From: Microvelia longipes
Taxonomy: Eukaryota > Arthropoda > Insecta > Hemiptera > Veliidae
Length of the DNA stretch: 64,000 nucleotides
Direction of reading: 5' to 3'
Assembly: GCA_018340805.1 (NCBI GenBank)
Contig: JACMZG010001914.1
Span: forward strand, 19,832,065-19,896,064
Shown here: piece after piece, positions 1 to 11,191 of the stretch
Layout of the letters: each line of letters opens with the position of its first letter
Numbering within the stretch: the first letter of the stretch is position 1
Program-made: the position numbers and the translations under genes
Notes under the pieces: model-generated
The model's input: only the letters and a program-made list of their open reading frames with translations
Databases searched by the model: none
Told to the model about the DNA's origin: nothing

Positions 1-850
1 TAGTTCCTATACCCAAATCCACTAGATTTTTTTCAGATAAATTGAGGTTGGGAACCAAGTAAATAAGTGCCTTAATACCCAGGGATGTTATACTATTACC
101 TTGCAATAGTATAACACGCAGAGTTTGGCAGGGGGTTGAACCCCATGTTCAATCCTATTCACACAACTGCCGGGAGGGTTGAACTTCCTAGAGGGTTTAA
201 CATGGGTTAAACCCACCGCATGTGAGCAAAGTATCTAATCCACCCAATATAAAACCTTTTTATATTGGGTGGAGCAAACAGGCTGAATCATATTACTTAC
301 TAAACCTGTCATATTTCCAAATTAACAAGTCTTTATACCCAGCAGCTTCACAAATGGAAGCCTTAAAACTAAATTAATATTGCACTTTATTTCTTGCTAT
401 TTCTTTAGTCGCAATATTCAACATCTCACATCGCAGGTTATAACCTTTCCCTTTCGTGGAACACATGAATTTATATCTCAATTCATCCGAATATAAACAC
501 AAAATAAAATTAATCAAACATACGTTGTAGTATAATAGAATAATGATGACCGATTTTAAATTGGTAAAAAACAATAAAACCTAGGCTTTAATTAAAGATT
601 ATGAATTATGATACGGTGTCACATGAACTATTAATACTTCTCAAGTTTAACAAAATAATTAACATACCTGTAAGTCAGACTTACAATATCAATTCAATAC
701 ATTTTAAATAAATAAAGGAAGATTCATTTCATAAATAGAAACAAATGAAGATGTAAAAAATAGTCAATAAATTACTTACGGGCGACATGGTGGACGCAAG
801 AGGTTTCCCGAGAAAGAAGTTACTTGCTCAACCTAAGAGAAGTGATGAAC
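1..850 (-). repeat. Duplicate of RpL22 exon 1, 5' UTR and part of intron 1
   Basis: This block matches 45282-46130 almost base for base and continues as a match through the adjoining transposon to about 4338. On the minus strand it contains RpL22 coding exon 1 (780-788, Met-Ser-Pro, then GTAAGT), the pyrimidine-rich 5' UTR (789-850) and the right half of a foldback repeat near its start. Exons 2-5 are not in the window on this side. It may be a real tandem duplication whose remainder lies upstream of base 1, or an alternative haplotype or unmerged contig end. The shared AC flank and identical transposon insertion favour a copy of one locus over two independent insertions. Confidence 0.85.
780..788 (-). 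pseudogene. RpL22: RpL22 coding exon 1, second copy (partial gene)
   Basis: Nine coding bases, ATG TCG CCC, are followed by a consensus donor GTAAGT on the minus strand, exactly as at 46060-46068. The upstream 62 bases are the same pyrimidine-tract leader. Nothing downstream in this copy can be checked because the window begins in intron 1. Whether a full second RpL22 exists cannot be decided here. Confidence 0.6.
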
Positions 851-3800
851 AGACGATTAAAGTTGTGTTGTAATGTTGGCAACACTTACGAACAATATAA
901 ATCAGCTGTTTTCGTCAAGTTCCAAACAAACCGTTATTTCTATTTGACTTAACATTGTGCGTGTTCCTTTAAGGCTTTTTGTGATTGTTTTTTGGACTTT
1001 TCTTTAGTTTTTTGCATATTTGCGATAGATTAGAACCCTCTTTACAAATTGGCTGTAAAAAGGTATGTATTTTTTATTTTTTTTCTGTTTTTTACGCTGT
1101 TTTAATATCATAGATTTCGGCACTTCTTGTATTGACTCCATATAATGATTAACGATTACATTTATCATTGTTTCTTATGTTTCAATAAGTATTAATTGTT
1201 TTAGTGAATTGTGTGTTCATATTTTTTCATATATGATTATTATATTGTACATACATGGTTTATTTATTGTGGGCAATACGATCGTTTTCAGACAAATTTA
1301 TGGAACTCCTAGGAAACACAGCCGCCTGGCAATTTTAATTCTTAATTTGATCGGTACTTTTAGTTTAGTTAGTTAACGATATTAGTCGATGATCGAAGCA
1401 ACCCTAGCTTGAATTAAACCTGAAGCTGAATGCCTTCTAATCTTGTCCTGTTGATTATACTGTGTAAATACTGCTCTCTTATTAATACTGTGTAACATCT
1501 TTTTTATTTGTAGTAAATCATGGCGACAGTCTTTAGTTTTGCCAAAATCGCTTCATTCTTTATAGGAGAAGAAGGGGCTTTGGAGAGAGGAGAGAATGGC
1601 TTCAGAAGTAAGCATGTGAAATCATGTGTATATGATGCAAAACTTAAATTTTTGAAGGGGGATGTGCATGCAAGCATGAGGAAAGAAGTAATTTATCATA
1701 TTGAAGTAAGTTCTATCATATTAAAGTAATTCATTGCATTTTTTATTTTTAACATGGCCTTTTTACAGTTTTTTAAAGTAGCTGATTTTTTTAATTTACC
1801 GCATTTATACTGTCGGTATATAGGAAAATTATTTTGTTTGGAATAAAAATCTGAAACCGGGATTTCAACTGAAAACCTGTCTTAAGACATGTTTTTTACA
1901 AATTTATGTGTGTGTGTCTGTATCAACGTTGCTCCGAGTTAGTTGTTAATTCTAGAGAGTTGAAACTTGGTAAAAAAAACTATCTTTCAGTCTAGTTGTG
2001 CTATCCAAAAATTAATGTTTTATGTTGTCAATAACCTGCAGTTATGGCTTAGCAAAACTTAAATAAACCTCAGAAAAATGTTTTGATTAATTTGAAATTT
2101 TGCACATATGTAGTGTCGTAATAACATTTGGGTGTAATTTTATTACATACATTTTTGGACTTGCCAAAATGTTTACTTCTTTAGAAATAAAATTGTATGT
2201 TTTATCTAATTTATTTATTTCTTTCGTCCATTTGTATGATATTTTTATATACCTCTTTTCTCTGTGCAGATATACTTGAAAGACAATATGGAGGTGGAGA
2301 AAGCCTCTTGCAATTGCAAGAGAGGGCTTTTGAAATGCCACCATATGGCTACTCTTTTATTTTGGGCTTACCATAATATCTCTTCTACAGATACCCTATG
2401 TAAATGGGTTGCTCCTAGAGTAGCTCCAGAAGATGACAGCAGAGATATAAGCCAATTGTTTCCTCCTGGTCCAAGTCATACTAATGTTGACTCTCCAACT
2501 GGGGACCAATTGTCAAGTTGTATCGAGGATTTAAGGGTAGGTCTGTTTTTGTTGTTATTTTCTAAACCTTAGTATGCAGATAACTCTAACTTTGGTTTTT
2601 TACTTATCTTATATAATTTTTGCTTCTTATAATTATGTATAAAGGATTTGGTGTTGATAGAAAAATAGACCCTGTAAGTCAGCAATAGTACTGATTCCAT
2701 TCTAAATAGTCTTTTTTTCTCAGGTTAACAATATAATACAAAAAAATACTGTAATTATAAAGAGTTATAGTTTATGGACAAACCTATATGATCATTAGAT
2801 TCCTATATCATATAAAATCTAATGTAATGTAACCTATTAGGGGATATTAGTTTCTATTACCACTATAACTGCTTTGTTGGCTTCCTTCACGGTTTAGAGT
2901 GTTCACCAAATTAAATTAATGACATTTAAATTAAGTTGAAGCTTTAGCAGAGTAATTATTTCTATACTTATTAATCTTATAACTTAAACAAAACTTATTT
3001 CTTGTTGTTCATTGTAGATTGCAGGAGTTGGTGCAGGCCTCCTGTGGAAGGTGAGAACTCCACCTCTAGATGACATTCCTTTACTGCCAGATGTAGAAGA
3101 AGTTGTAATGTCGAAGGAGTTTGAAGAAGCTTTAGACAAGCCATGTCTTATTAGGGAGGCACTGAAGGTAAATAGTGCAGTGAGAGGCACTGCAGAAGAA
3201 AAAACGCGAGGGCAGTCAAGAAACCCTCTCTGGCTATCCTTAAGGAAAAACAGACTAACAGCTTCGAATTTTGGATTAATTTTGAATTACTTAAACAAGC
3301 CAAAACTGCCAAAATCTTTTTGGTCAAGAATATTTGGTGAGCTTTATTTTTTTTAAAACATTATTTAATATCACATTTATTTTATTTTCTTGTGTTACTG
3401 TAGAGTATATATTTGTGATCACTTTTCCAACATTTTGCTTAGTTTATAACAGATTTTATATTTACGAACAGAAATTTGTGATAAATGTAGTTGGAAAATA
3501 TGGTGGCCTGTGCTTTAAAATGGTTTTGAAAGTTTTAAGAAATGTGATGAGTATGAAATAAATAATGGGTCTTCATTACCTTAGCGCTATGTGGCATTTT
3601 AATAAAAAATTTATTAAAATGCTTTTTTTATGAAGCAGTTTGTATGCATACATACATATTTATTGTAACTATCCATTAAAGTAATTATAATCCTTAAGAA
3701 GATGTTAATTTCATCCCATTACTCATTTGCACCTCCAACAGGCAAAAAGTATACATAGCTGATTGAATAGTTTTGTCACATACTGCTATTAACAAATTAC

Positions 3801-4338
3801 GTTATTCCAGGTCTGTACAAGTTAGATGGAATCAAAGCTATACAGTGGGGAAGAGACCATGAGGATGATGCTGTTCAACGCTTCTCGGAAGTGTCTGGAT
3901 TGAAAGTGGAACGGAATGGGTTATTTGTACATGAGAATGGCTTCTTGGCAGCATCTCCTGACGGGCTTGTTGAAGATGGGGCTTTACTCGAAGTGAAGTG
4001 CCCATTTTCACTGAGGAGTGTCTCTTCCTTAAAAGAGGCACAAAAGAATACAGACAAGAGAAATTTTTTTCATTACAATGAAGATGGTGACATAGTAATC
4101 AATGCAGACCATGAATACTACCACCAAATTCAAGGCCAAATGTACATAACAGGTAATAATCCAATATGGAGATAGTAGTATTAAAATGATATTTTTACCT
4201 TAACCACATTTGCTTCTGTTCATATTTCTAAGTTTGTGTGTATGTATATAGTATAGTTTAAATGTAAAATATATTTTATTATAGTATTACTATTGAAATA
4301 AATAATATTCAGCCTGCATGTAAGATTCTTATGTATTA
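851..4338 (+). mobile_element. ISL2EU-like transposon 1, left part (type II)
   Basis: The element begins at AGACGATTAAAG, directly after AC (849-850), with the same left flank as the full-length copy at 46131. It holds the 5' UTR exon and the first four coding exons of the SWIM-YqaJ gene, then loses similarity to the other copies at about 4338. It resembles the fourth element in lacking the short duplicated segment seen in type I copies downstream of exon 5. No right end follows at a plausible distance. The break at 4338 may be an old recombination or deletion, or an assembly switch, since a single N lies further on at 8730. Confidence 0.85.
1520..4152 (+). CDS. SWIM-YqaJ nuclease gene, element 1 (3'-truncated)
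   Basis: Coding exons are 1520-1705, 2270-2536, 3018-3336 and 3811-4152, all with GT-AG borders. An upstream 5' UTR exon ends AAAAAG before GTATGT near 1062. The product starts MATVFSFAK. Exon 2 carries a SWIM-type CxC-x6-CxH motif (SCNCKRGLLKCHH). Exons 3-4 carry the YqaJ/lambda-exonuclease signature: RLTASNFG, WGRDHEDDAVQRF, ASPDGL, LLEVKCP and YYHQIQGQM, which supply the metal-binding Glu, Asp and Glu-x-Lys. All four exons stay open, making this the best preserved reading of this part. The last two coding exons are missing after 4338. In ISL2EU transposons a YqaJ-like protein accompanies the transposase; its exact role in transposition is not established as far as I know. Confidence 0.8.
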
Positions 4339-6234
4339 ATCTAATCCATTTACTCAACAACAAAAAAGTGCCATGTATTTTACATAATTTTTTCTTACTT
4401 AAAAAATTGTATTTTTACATGTTATTTTTTTACTATTTTTGTTTTTTATTTTTATTTTTTTGTGTAAATTTATATATTTTATTTATTTATTATATTATTG
4501 TTTATTATTATTCGTTTCTTTAACTGTAAAAAACTGTAGTATTAACAATCACCGTAAACATCATAGACAAACTCCTTCCTAGCTATCAAGTTTATTTGGG
4601 ACACATCTAAACATTTGTCTTACGTCCTTAATTTTTGAACACATGGGAAATCTAGTTCACTTATTGTTTCTAAACATTTAAAATTAAATTAAGTAAACTT
4701 ATACTTAAATCTTCATAGATATGTATGTCATAGGCTAAAGTTCAATTGTATCATCTCTTCAACAATTAATACCACATCTATCCACTACTAATACTCTACC
4801 TAAATATTTAAAAATATATTTTATTACAATATATATGAAATAAAATTAATCGGTTGTCATATATATATTCGAAATATCAAAAATTACAAATATTTTTATA
4901 AGACTCATCTCTACAACTTTATTACTGTATATAATGTATCTTTAATAATGACAAAATGACAATAAGTGCTACAATATCCAAGCCTATCTTTATACCGTTT
5001 TAGAGAAAGCCCATCGTTTCCTCCGTCTTACAAAATTTCGATGTAATAACTGTAAATAATTATAATGATTTTAAATTGTCGGCAAACCGACATATTTAAC
5101 CTTAATGCTTGTCTTTTAGTGGGACTTTACTTATGTAAGACTGTGTAAAATTACTTTTCATTAAGTAAAAGTAATTTTTAACATTTATTTGTTTGTTTAT
5201 TGGCATATGTGGCTTTGTGCATTTTTACTTTGTATTGAAGATAATTGGTGGAGAAGTCAAGTTAAAAAAATATTTTAAGAGCATTTTTGTATAATGGAAT
5301 TAGATACTTAAACATATTTTTTTTTTATTATAGTTTGTTTTTATTGTCTGCATATTATCTTATATTTTAAATTATCTTATCTTTAGATTTAGTTATGTTA
5401 TCTTTTATTAGTTTACAAACATTTTTAAAAAATGGTGGTGGCATGGTATCATAAAAAATTGGTGTTAAACTTCGTTTGAACTACCAAGTTTAATTTTTTG
5501 CTATGTGGTGAACTTAAAAAGGAGCCAGTAAAAATATAAGTTGATTATTCAAGTGATGCTAATAAAATTCTGTTTTTCGTTTTAATGTAATTAAACTAAT
5601 AATTTAACTACCTCTTTTTATGCTTTCTAATAACTAAAAAAAAGTAAAAATTAAATAAATGTTGAAATATTTTAGTATTTTGTACAGTCATTATTTTTAT
5701 CTATTTTTTATGGGTATATTAACTAAGGAAGATTTTATTTTTGCTTTATTTACAAATGATTATATTTATATGTTTTCTTAAGGTTGCATTCTATACCGCT
5801 ATAATAGATCTGCAATATATATTGCATTCACTTCCTTGATTAATAAAAGCCTTTAAGCTATCATTCCTGGGATTTATCGAGATTAAAATGTTATTCTGAT
5901 AGCATATGATTTTATTAATATCACTACCTAAAAATCTAAAATATCTACGATAAAGTTGTCAACTTGAAAAACTTCTTAAAATAAACTTCACTTTGAACAA
6001 ACTTCGTACTCTCTTGTAAGAAAAATAATATGTATATAGGTACTCCGGTATATGGAGTACTCACATGTATATAAGTAATCATAAGTATATGGGTACTCCG
6101 TTAACTCCTAAATCAACTTGCAATGAACGAAAAGTAAATATATTTTTAGTATAATCTTTTATTTATAATGCTTAGTACATCAGAGCTCAACAATGATAAT
6201 ATAAACCACATAATTACTCCGACACATTAACACT

Positions 6235-6718
6235 CCTGGACTTCTTGATGTTACATTACCGTTTACTACTGGACTTCATGGTGATACAACACCGTTCTTA
6301 CTGGACTTCATGGTGATACAACACCGTTTTTACTGGACTTCATGGTGATACAACACCGTTCTTACTGGACTTCATGGTGATACATTACCGTTTACTACTG
6401 GAATTTACGCTGCAACATTACCGTTTACTACTGGACTTCATGGTGATACATCACCGTTACTACTGGACTTCATGGTGATACATTACCGTTTACTAATGGA
6501 CTGTACGCTGTAATATTACCGTTTACTACTGGACTTTACGCTGCAACATTACCGTTTACTACTGGACTTCATGGTGACACATCCCCGTTCACTACTGGAC
6601 TTCATGGTGATACATTACCGTTTACTACTGGACTTCATGGTGATACATTACCGTTCACTCCTGGACTTTAAGCTGCAGCATTACTGTTTAATCCTGGACT
6701 TCATGTTGTAACATAAGC
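6235..6718. repeat. Tandem repeat, 32-33-bp unit, about 15 copies
   Basis: Units begin with CTGGACTT and end with ACCGTTTACTA. Two unit types occur: one with CATGGTGATACA in the middle, the other with TACGCTGCAACA. The second type sits among the first at irregular intervals (units 6, 9, 10 and 14), suggesting higher-order duplication or gene conversion. No similar array occurs elsewhere in the window. Confidence 0.9.
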
Positions 6719-8384
6719 TAGAGGGAAGTCACGATGCAGATTTAACTTGAGTAGTTTTTTGAAATATTTTAATAACATTTAATCTGCAATATTTTTCATC
6801 TAAATTCGTATACTTAGAACACATAAAGTGTACTATGCATAATTTGTTTTAATCTTTTGTAAACATTATATACAATTTAATATTCACCTATCAATTTTTC
6901 ACACTTTTATATAAGACTTAATTTATATTTTTTCTAAATTCCAATAAAAAAATTATAGTTTTTATCTTTATTTTTTTATTAGAATTTTTTTCGCAATGTA
7001 ACAGATCAATTTCGGTAAACGGCCTTGGTAAAGATATCATGAATATCATGAGGTCCTGCAACGCTATAATTTTTTTGCGGTATTTCAATTGGTTAAAATA
7101 TCGTGTAAAGTTGTAAAAATGTATTTCGTAAGCCTTAACACACCCGCGGGCAGAGGCTGGGATATTGGTGTTACGATATTACTTGGTTTAGCACGAGATA
7201 TATAAAGTAGACTGGATTGTACACGACAATCGTATTACATGCAATTTTGTGGTACACCGATCCTAGCGGGATTTCTCAGAGAATTTGATAATAAAATTTC
7301 AAAGTATTGATTAATGGCGTCAAAGGAAAATAATACCAAGGCGAACTAGATGCATTTTGATCTCCTGAAAAAATCGCATGCTGTTTATTTTTGTTCAGAA
7401 ATATTAAACCTATTTTAATTGAAGTATTTAAACCGCAATTAGTTGATAGTCTATCAGATTGAATTATTTATCGGACTAAAAAATACATAGCAATGCTTTA
7501 TGATCGAAAAACCGGTTACAGACATAAAATTTAAATCTGGAAATTATTTACATCTTCAAATGAAGTTCTATAGAATGCAAAAATATTTTTTGTTCATCTC
7601 AGAATGGGTTTTTATTCCTTTTAGTTCACCGATCTGTATTAATTTTTATCAGCTCGTATGTACTTCGCTATTAGCTTCAGCACATATTAAAGATTAGTTG
7701 CTTTAGTATTATTTTTTTTGTTTCTACATGCGTTCGGAGCATTGACCTTTATGTGTGATAATTTGTTGCTAGTTCGACGTGCATATTGGAAAAAATACTG
7801 TTGTGCATTTGAGGTCGAATCTTTTGAAGTTTTAAATAAGTATGGTTTATCATTAAATCCTCATTGACTTCCAAAATTTAAAAAGCTGTCAATATAAAAA
7901 CTAAGCTTCCTTACCTCATATTTAACATTTATTAAAACCCATGGGTTGAATTTTAAACTCTTATGTGTTAAAGAACTGTGTTGCCTATAGGCACAAATGT
8001 AGTCGAGGCCTTTTTTATACTTTTAACTTAAAATGATATTTAAAGTTTTAAACTTAAAAATAGTATCTAGTTTTATTTATTTTTTTTTTTGCTCTATGAG
8101 TCTAGTTTATTAAACATCACATTAGTGAAAAAAATCCACAATATTTAAAAACTTTTTTGCGCGGTAGTTCGTATGGTAGTGTAAAATGTCTATATACTTA
8201 CACAGATTAATACTAACCGAATTTGTTGCCCTTTGCGTGTGTCGGATATTTGACTAAAATGGAGGTGTAATATTCTATTTAATTCAATGCTTCCTCTTTG
8301 TAATATATGAGATAGAAAGTAAAAATCTGTTAATGTGTGACATCGTAATGTATTACGACCACTATGATGTACATAGTAATCTGC

Positions 8385-8630
8385 TATTACTGTACTAATA
8401 TAAGTAATAATACTACTATAGTAATACTATAATATAATATAAGTAATATACTACTATAATAATACTGTACTATAATATAAGTATTAATATTATTCTATAC
8501 TACTATACTAATGCAGCACTATAGTATTAGTAATAATATTATACTATACTACTATACTACTATACTACTATACTAATACTATACTATAATATAAGGAATA
8601 ATACTGCACTATTGTAATATAATTCTATTT
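8385..8630. repeat. TA/CTA-rich simple repeat
   Basis: A low-complexity run of ACTATA, TAATAC and TATAAG motifs without a fixed unit. It lies just before the assembly join at 8730 and may mark a region that was hard to assemble. Confidence 0.8.
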
Positions 8631-8729
8631 TAATATAAGACCTAAACACTGATTTTATTAAATCAAATTCAATTCAAGTTAAATAAAAATATAGCTACTA
8701 ACAAGGAGTTGCTTGCCGATAATTATATA

Positions 8730-8730
8730 N
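8730..8730. other. Single N: assembly join
   Basis: One N separates non-element DNA from sequence that resumes inside the transposon, corresponding to about 51803 of the full-length copy. This is where an element midpoint begins abruptly, so the join should not be trusted as true adjacency. Confidence 0.85.
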
Positions 8731-9182
8731 ATTATTGATTACCGACGTCATGTAAAAAATTTTCCAGATGCGCAATAACATTATCAACACATAAAAATGA
8801 TTGCGCACTAAGTTTGAACTCATAAATGCACTAGAAGCTATGATAATAACAGTCACACACATATATTAACAGAAAACCTTATGAAGACCACTTGGTGGCC
8901 TTCAAAACACCTAAAGCCTAAAAATACCTACAGTATAAATTGGATGGCAACTTTTTTCTAAAATTACCATTGGTTGCACACATATATAGGTATATATATC
9001 AACAACAATTTTTATCCACAGTCAGTAAGAAGTATACATTTTACAACAATTGGTAAGATCAATTATTACTAATATATTGCACTCAGAATATTCACAGTTA
9101 TTTATAGGTCTATATTTTTATCACAATATTTGCAATTAAATTTATTACAACATTATTATATCTATTACAACAATATTATCTA

Positions 9183-9345
9183 CAGTGTTAGGAACTCTAT
9201 ATATGACAATAGGTACAATTTAATAATACTAATATATTGAACTGGATATTATCTACAGTGGTTAGAACTCTATATGTATGACAATAACATTAATTAATAA
9301 ATAATTGAAACCTGGATATTTATCTACAGTGGTAGAACTTAACAT
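9183..9345. repeat. Transposon minisatellite, short array (about 2-3 units)
   Basis: Units contain TATTATCTACAGTG, then GTTAGAACTCTATAT and TACTAATATATTGAAC. This is the type I, contracted form of the array expanded in the other copies (32930-33575 and 52280-52875). It directly follows the truncated transposase frame. Confidence 0.75.
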
Positions 9346-11117
9346 TAGAAAAAAACACTGAAAATTGGGTAAAAACTTTGTTGAGAATCTGGGGAATCAG
9401 TCTATATGGTAGTAAAGGCCTTCATGCAGAGCTTGCAACCATGTAAGAATATATTGGTAATTGTTGGAACTGAGAAGCCAAACAAATAGCTTAAAACTGT
9501 GTACGTGGGATTTTACCCTTAACTTCACTAGAGTCGTCAGTAGCTGGTTCTTGATGGATATAGTTGTTGGAGCCCAGTTTGAATGGTACTTTTTGGTAGT
9601 TCCTGCACCAATTAAGAACTGCATCAAAGATCTTAATATCTGCCATCCCAGTGAAGCTGCAAAACTGTTTTTCATTTTTACTCAATTCCAAATAAGAGAG
9701 TCTGTTTGCATGCAATAATTGTGTTTCCAATAACTTTATTCTCTCTACATAAAATGTAAGTATGCCTGGCTCATTACATTGCACACACTTATCATCAAAA
9801 AGAATACCCTTACGTTGTGCAGTAAACACATTACAACCACATAGCTTGGTTTGATTTTCTTTATTTTTCTTTCCAGGTATTTTTTTTGATAGTAACTATG
9901 GTCAGAAACTTCTTCAAATGCAATTTTTGATACATCAACTTTGAATCCACTTATATTTTCAGGAATGGGAGGTTGTAGCAAGTCTGGACTTTCTCTGCTT
10001 GATAGTAGGTGTACATCAATATTGAGTCAAGTTTCTGTACGTCTAATTCTCCATACCACTGAACGTATCATTGTTGGAAGCATTAATATCTGAACTACTA
10101 GGTCCAGATTTCATCACCCGAGACCTGCAAAAGAAAGAAAAATGTAGTGTATAAATTTAAACATTTATTTACCAAGCTGTTAAAGTGAAATTAATGCAAT
10201 AACTAGGCTCTTGTGAAAAGTGACTCAGACATAAAGTACTGATAAAAAGGTCAAGAAAATAGTACATACAATTAACAAATGGATGCAAAACAACTCTAAA
10301 CAAGTGCTAACACACAAAAAATTAATATGTTTCTCATATACACGACCGTGTTATTCTTAATGATCATGTGATAGTAAAACATACAAGATTTTTTACAAGT
10401 TTTCAGCATACTTGCCTACATCTTAGACTTAGTGGGTTATTTGTCTATAACAAGTCAAGTGTCCCATGGCATACATAAAAATCATAGTGTCCATTCCACA
10501 TAAAAATACATACTATAGAAACTTGTATAAAAGTTAACAAAAATCATCAATCAAGATAATCAATCTGTCTGTTGTCACAAATAAAAGAATTACTTTAAAA
10601 TATCACTGCAACATACATACTTCTTTCGTTTTGGAGATTCAATGAGAAGATTTTTTTGTCTATATTATGTAAAACAGAGTTGGCAAGTTCTCTCTCTCTT
10701 CATCCTTAAAATGACAAGAGCAGACTCTTGACAGGGCTTCTCTGTCTGCTCGCCTTACATGTGAAATAATTAAATCATAATTAAACCGAATATTAAAATT
10801 AAATTTCTATTCAAAGTTAGTGAGTGCTGGAAGACTTTCCACAGCAAAACTTGAAAGGACTGACTCTCCCTGCCTTTAATATTTTTTATGGCTTAAAGTA
10901 GCAATTTGCATGTAACTACAATGATAACCTTTTACATTGAAATTGTTAAGACAGTTTTAGATTATGTAAACAAATTGCAAGTAAAAAAATCATTGCTTAA
11001 GTTTTTTCCTCTTTTTCATTTGGTTATTATTATAATTGTTCTTTAGCCTATATTTTGTAGTGGTCATTAAGCAACAAGTGAGAACTTTATATTGCTCACC
11101 TTGAATCATCTTACAAT

Positions 11118-11191
11118 AGACGAGTAAAGAAGCATAACCTTTTGGTATAACCTAGACGCCGGTACAACCTCTCCCCGCGTTCCAAACAAAC
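11118..11191 (-). repeat. Right terminal repeat and subterminal motif of transposon 2
   Basis: The terminal 12 bases AGACGAGTAAAG match 11 of 12 bases of the left end. The motif GTTCCAAACAAAC at 11179-11191 lies 62-74 bases from this end. It recurs in the same inward orientation at bases 69-81 from the left end (919-931 in element 1). The ends otherwise differ, so these are the likely sites recognised by the transposase. Confidence 0.7.

Larger units (their letters stand above)
4339..8729. other. AT-rich non-transposon stretch, no gene recognised
   Basis: This 4.4 kb replaces the middle of the transposon between the left part (to 4338) and the piece resuming after the N at 8730. It contains a 15-unit tandem repeat (6235-6718), a small inverted repeat around 6040-6060, and a TA/CTA-rich simple repeat (about 8385-8630). 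The longest open frame (65 codons at 7500) lacks recognisable motifs and splice context. It may be unrelated genomic DNA brought in by a misjoin, or a separate insertion. Confidence 0.6.

Noticed and set aside
6235..6718. CRISPR array
   Set aside because: Units are contiguous with no unique spacers, and the sequence is eukaryotic.
7500..7697. 65-codon open frame
   Set aside because: No domain, no splice sites or homologous copy; typical of AT-rich DNA.
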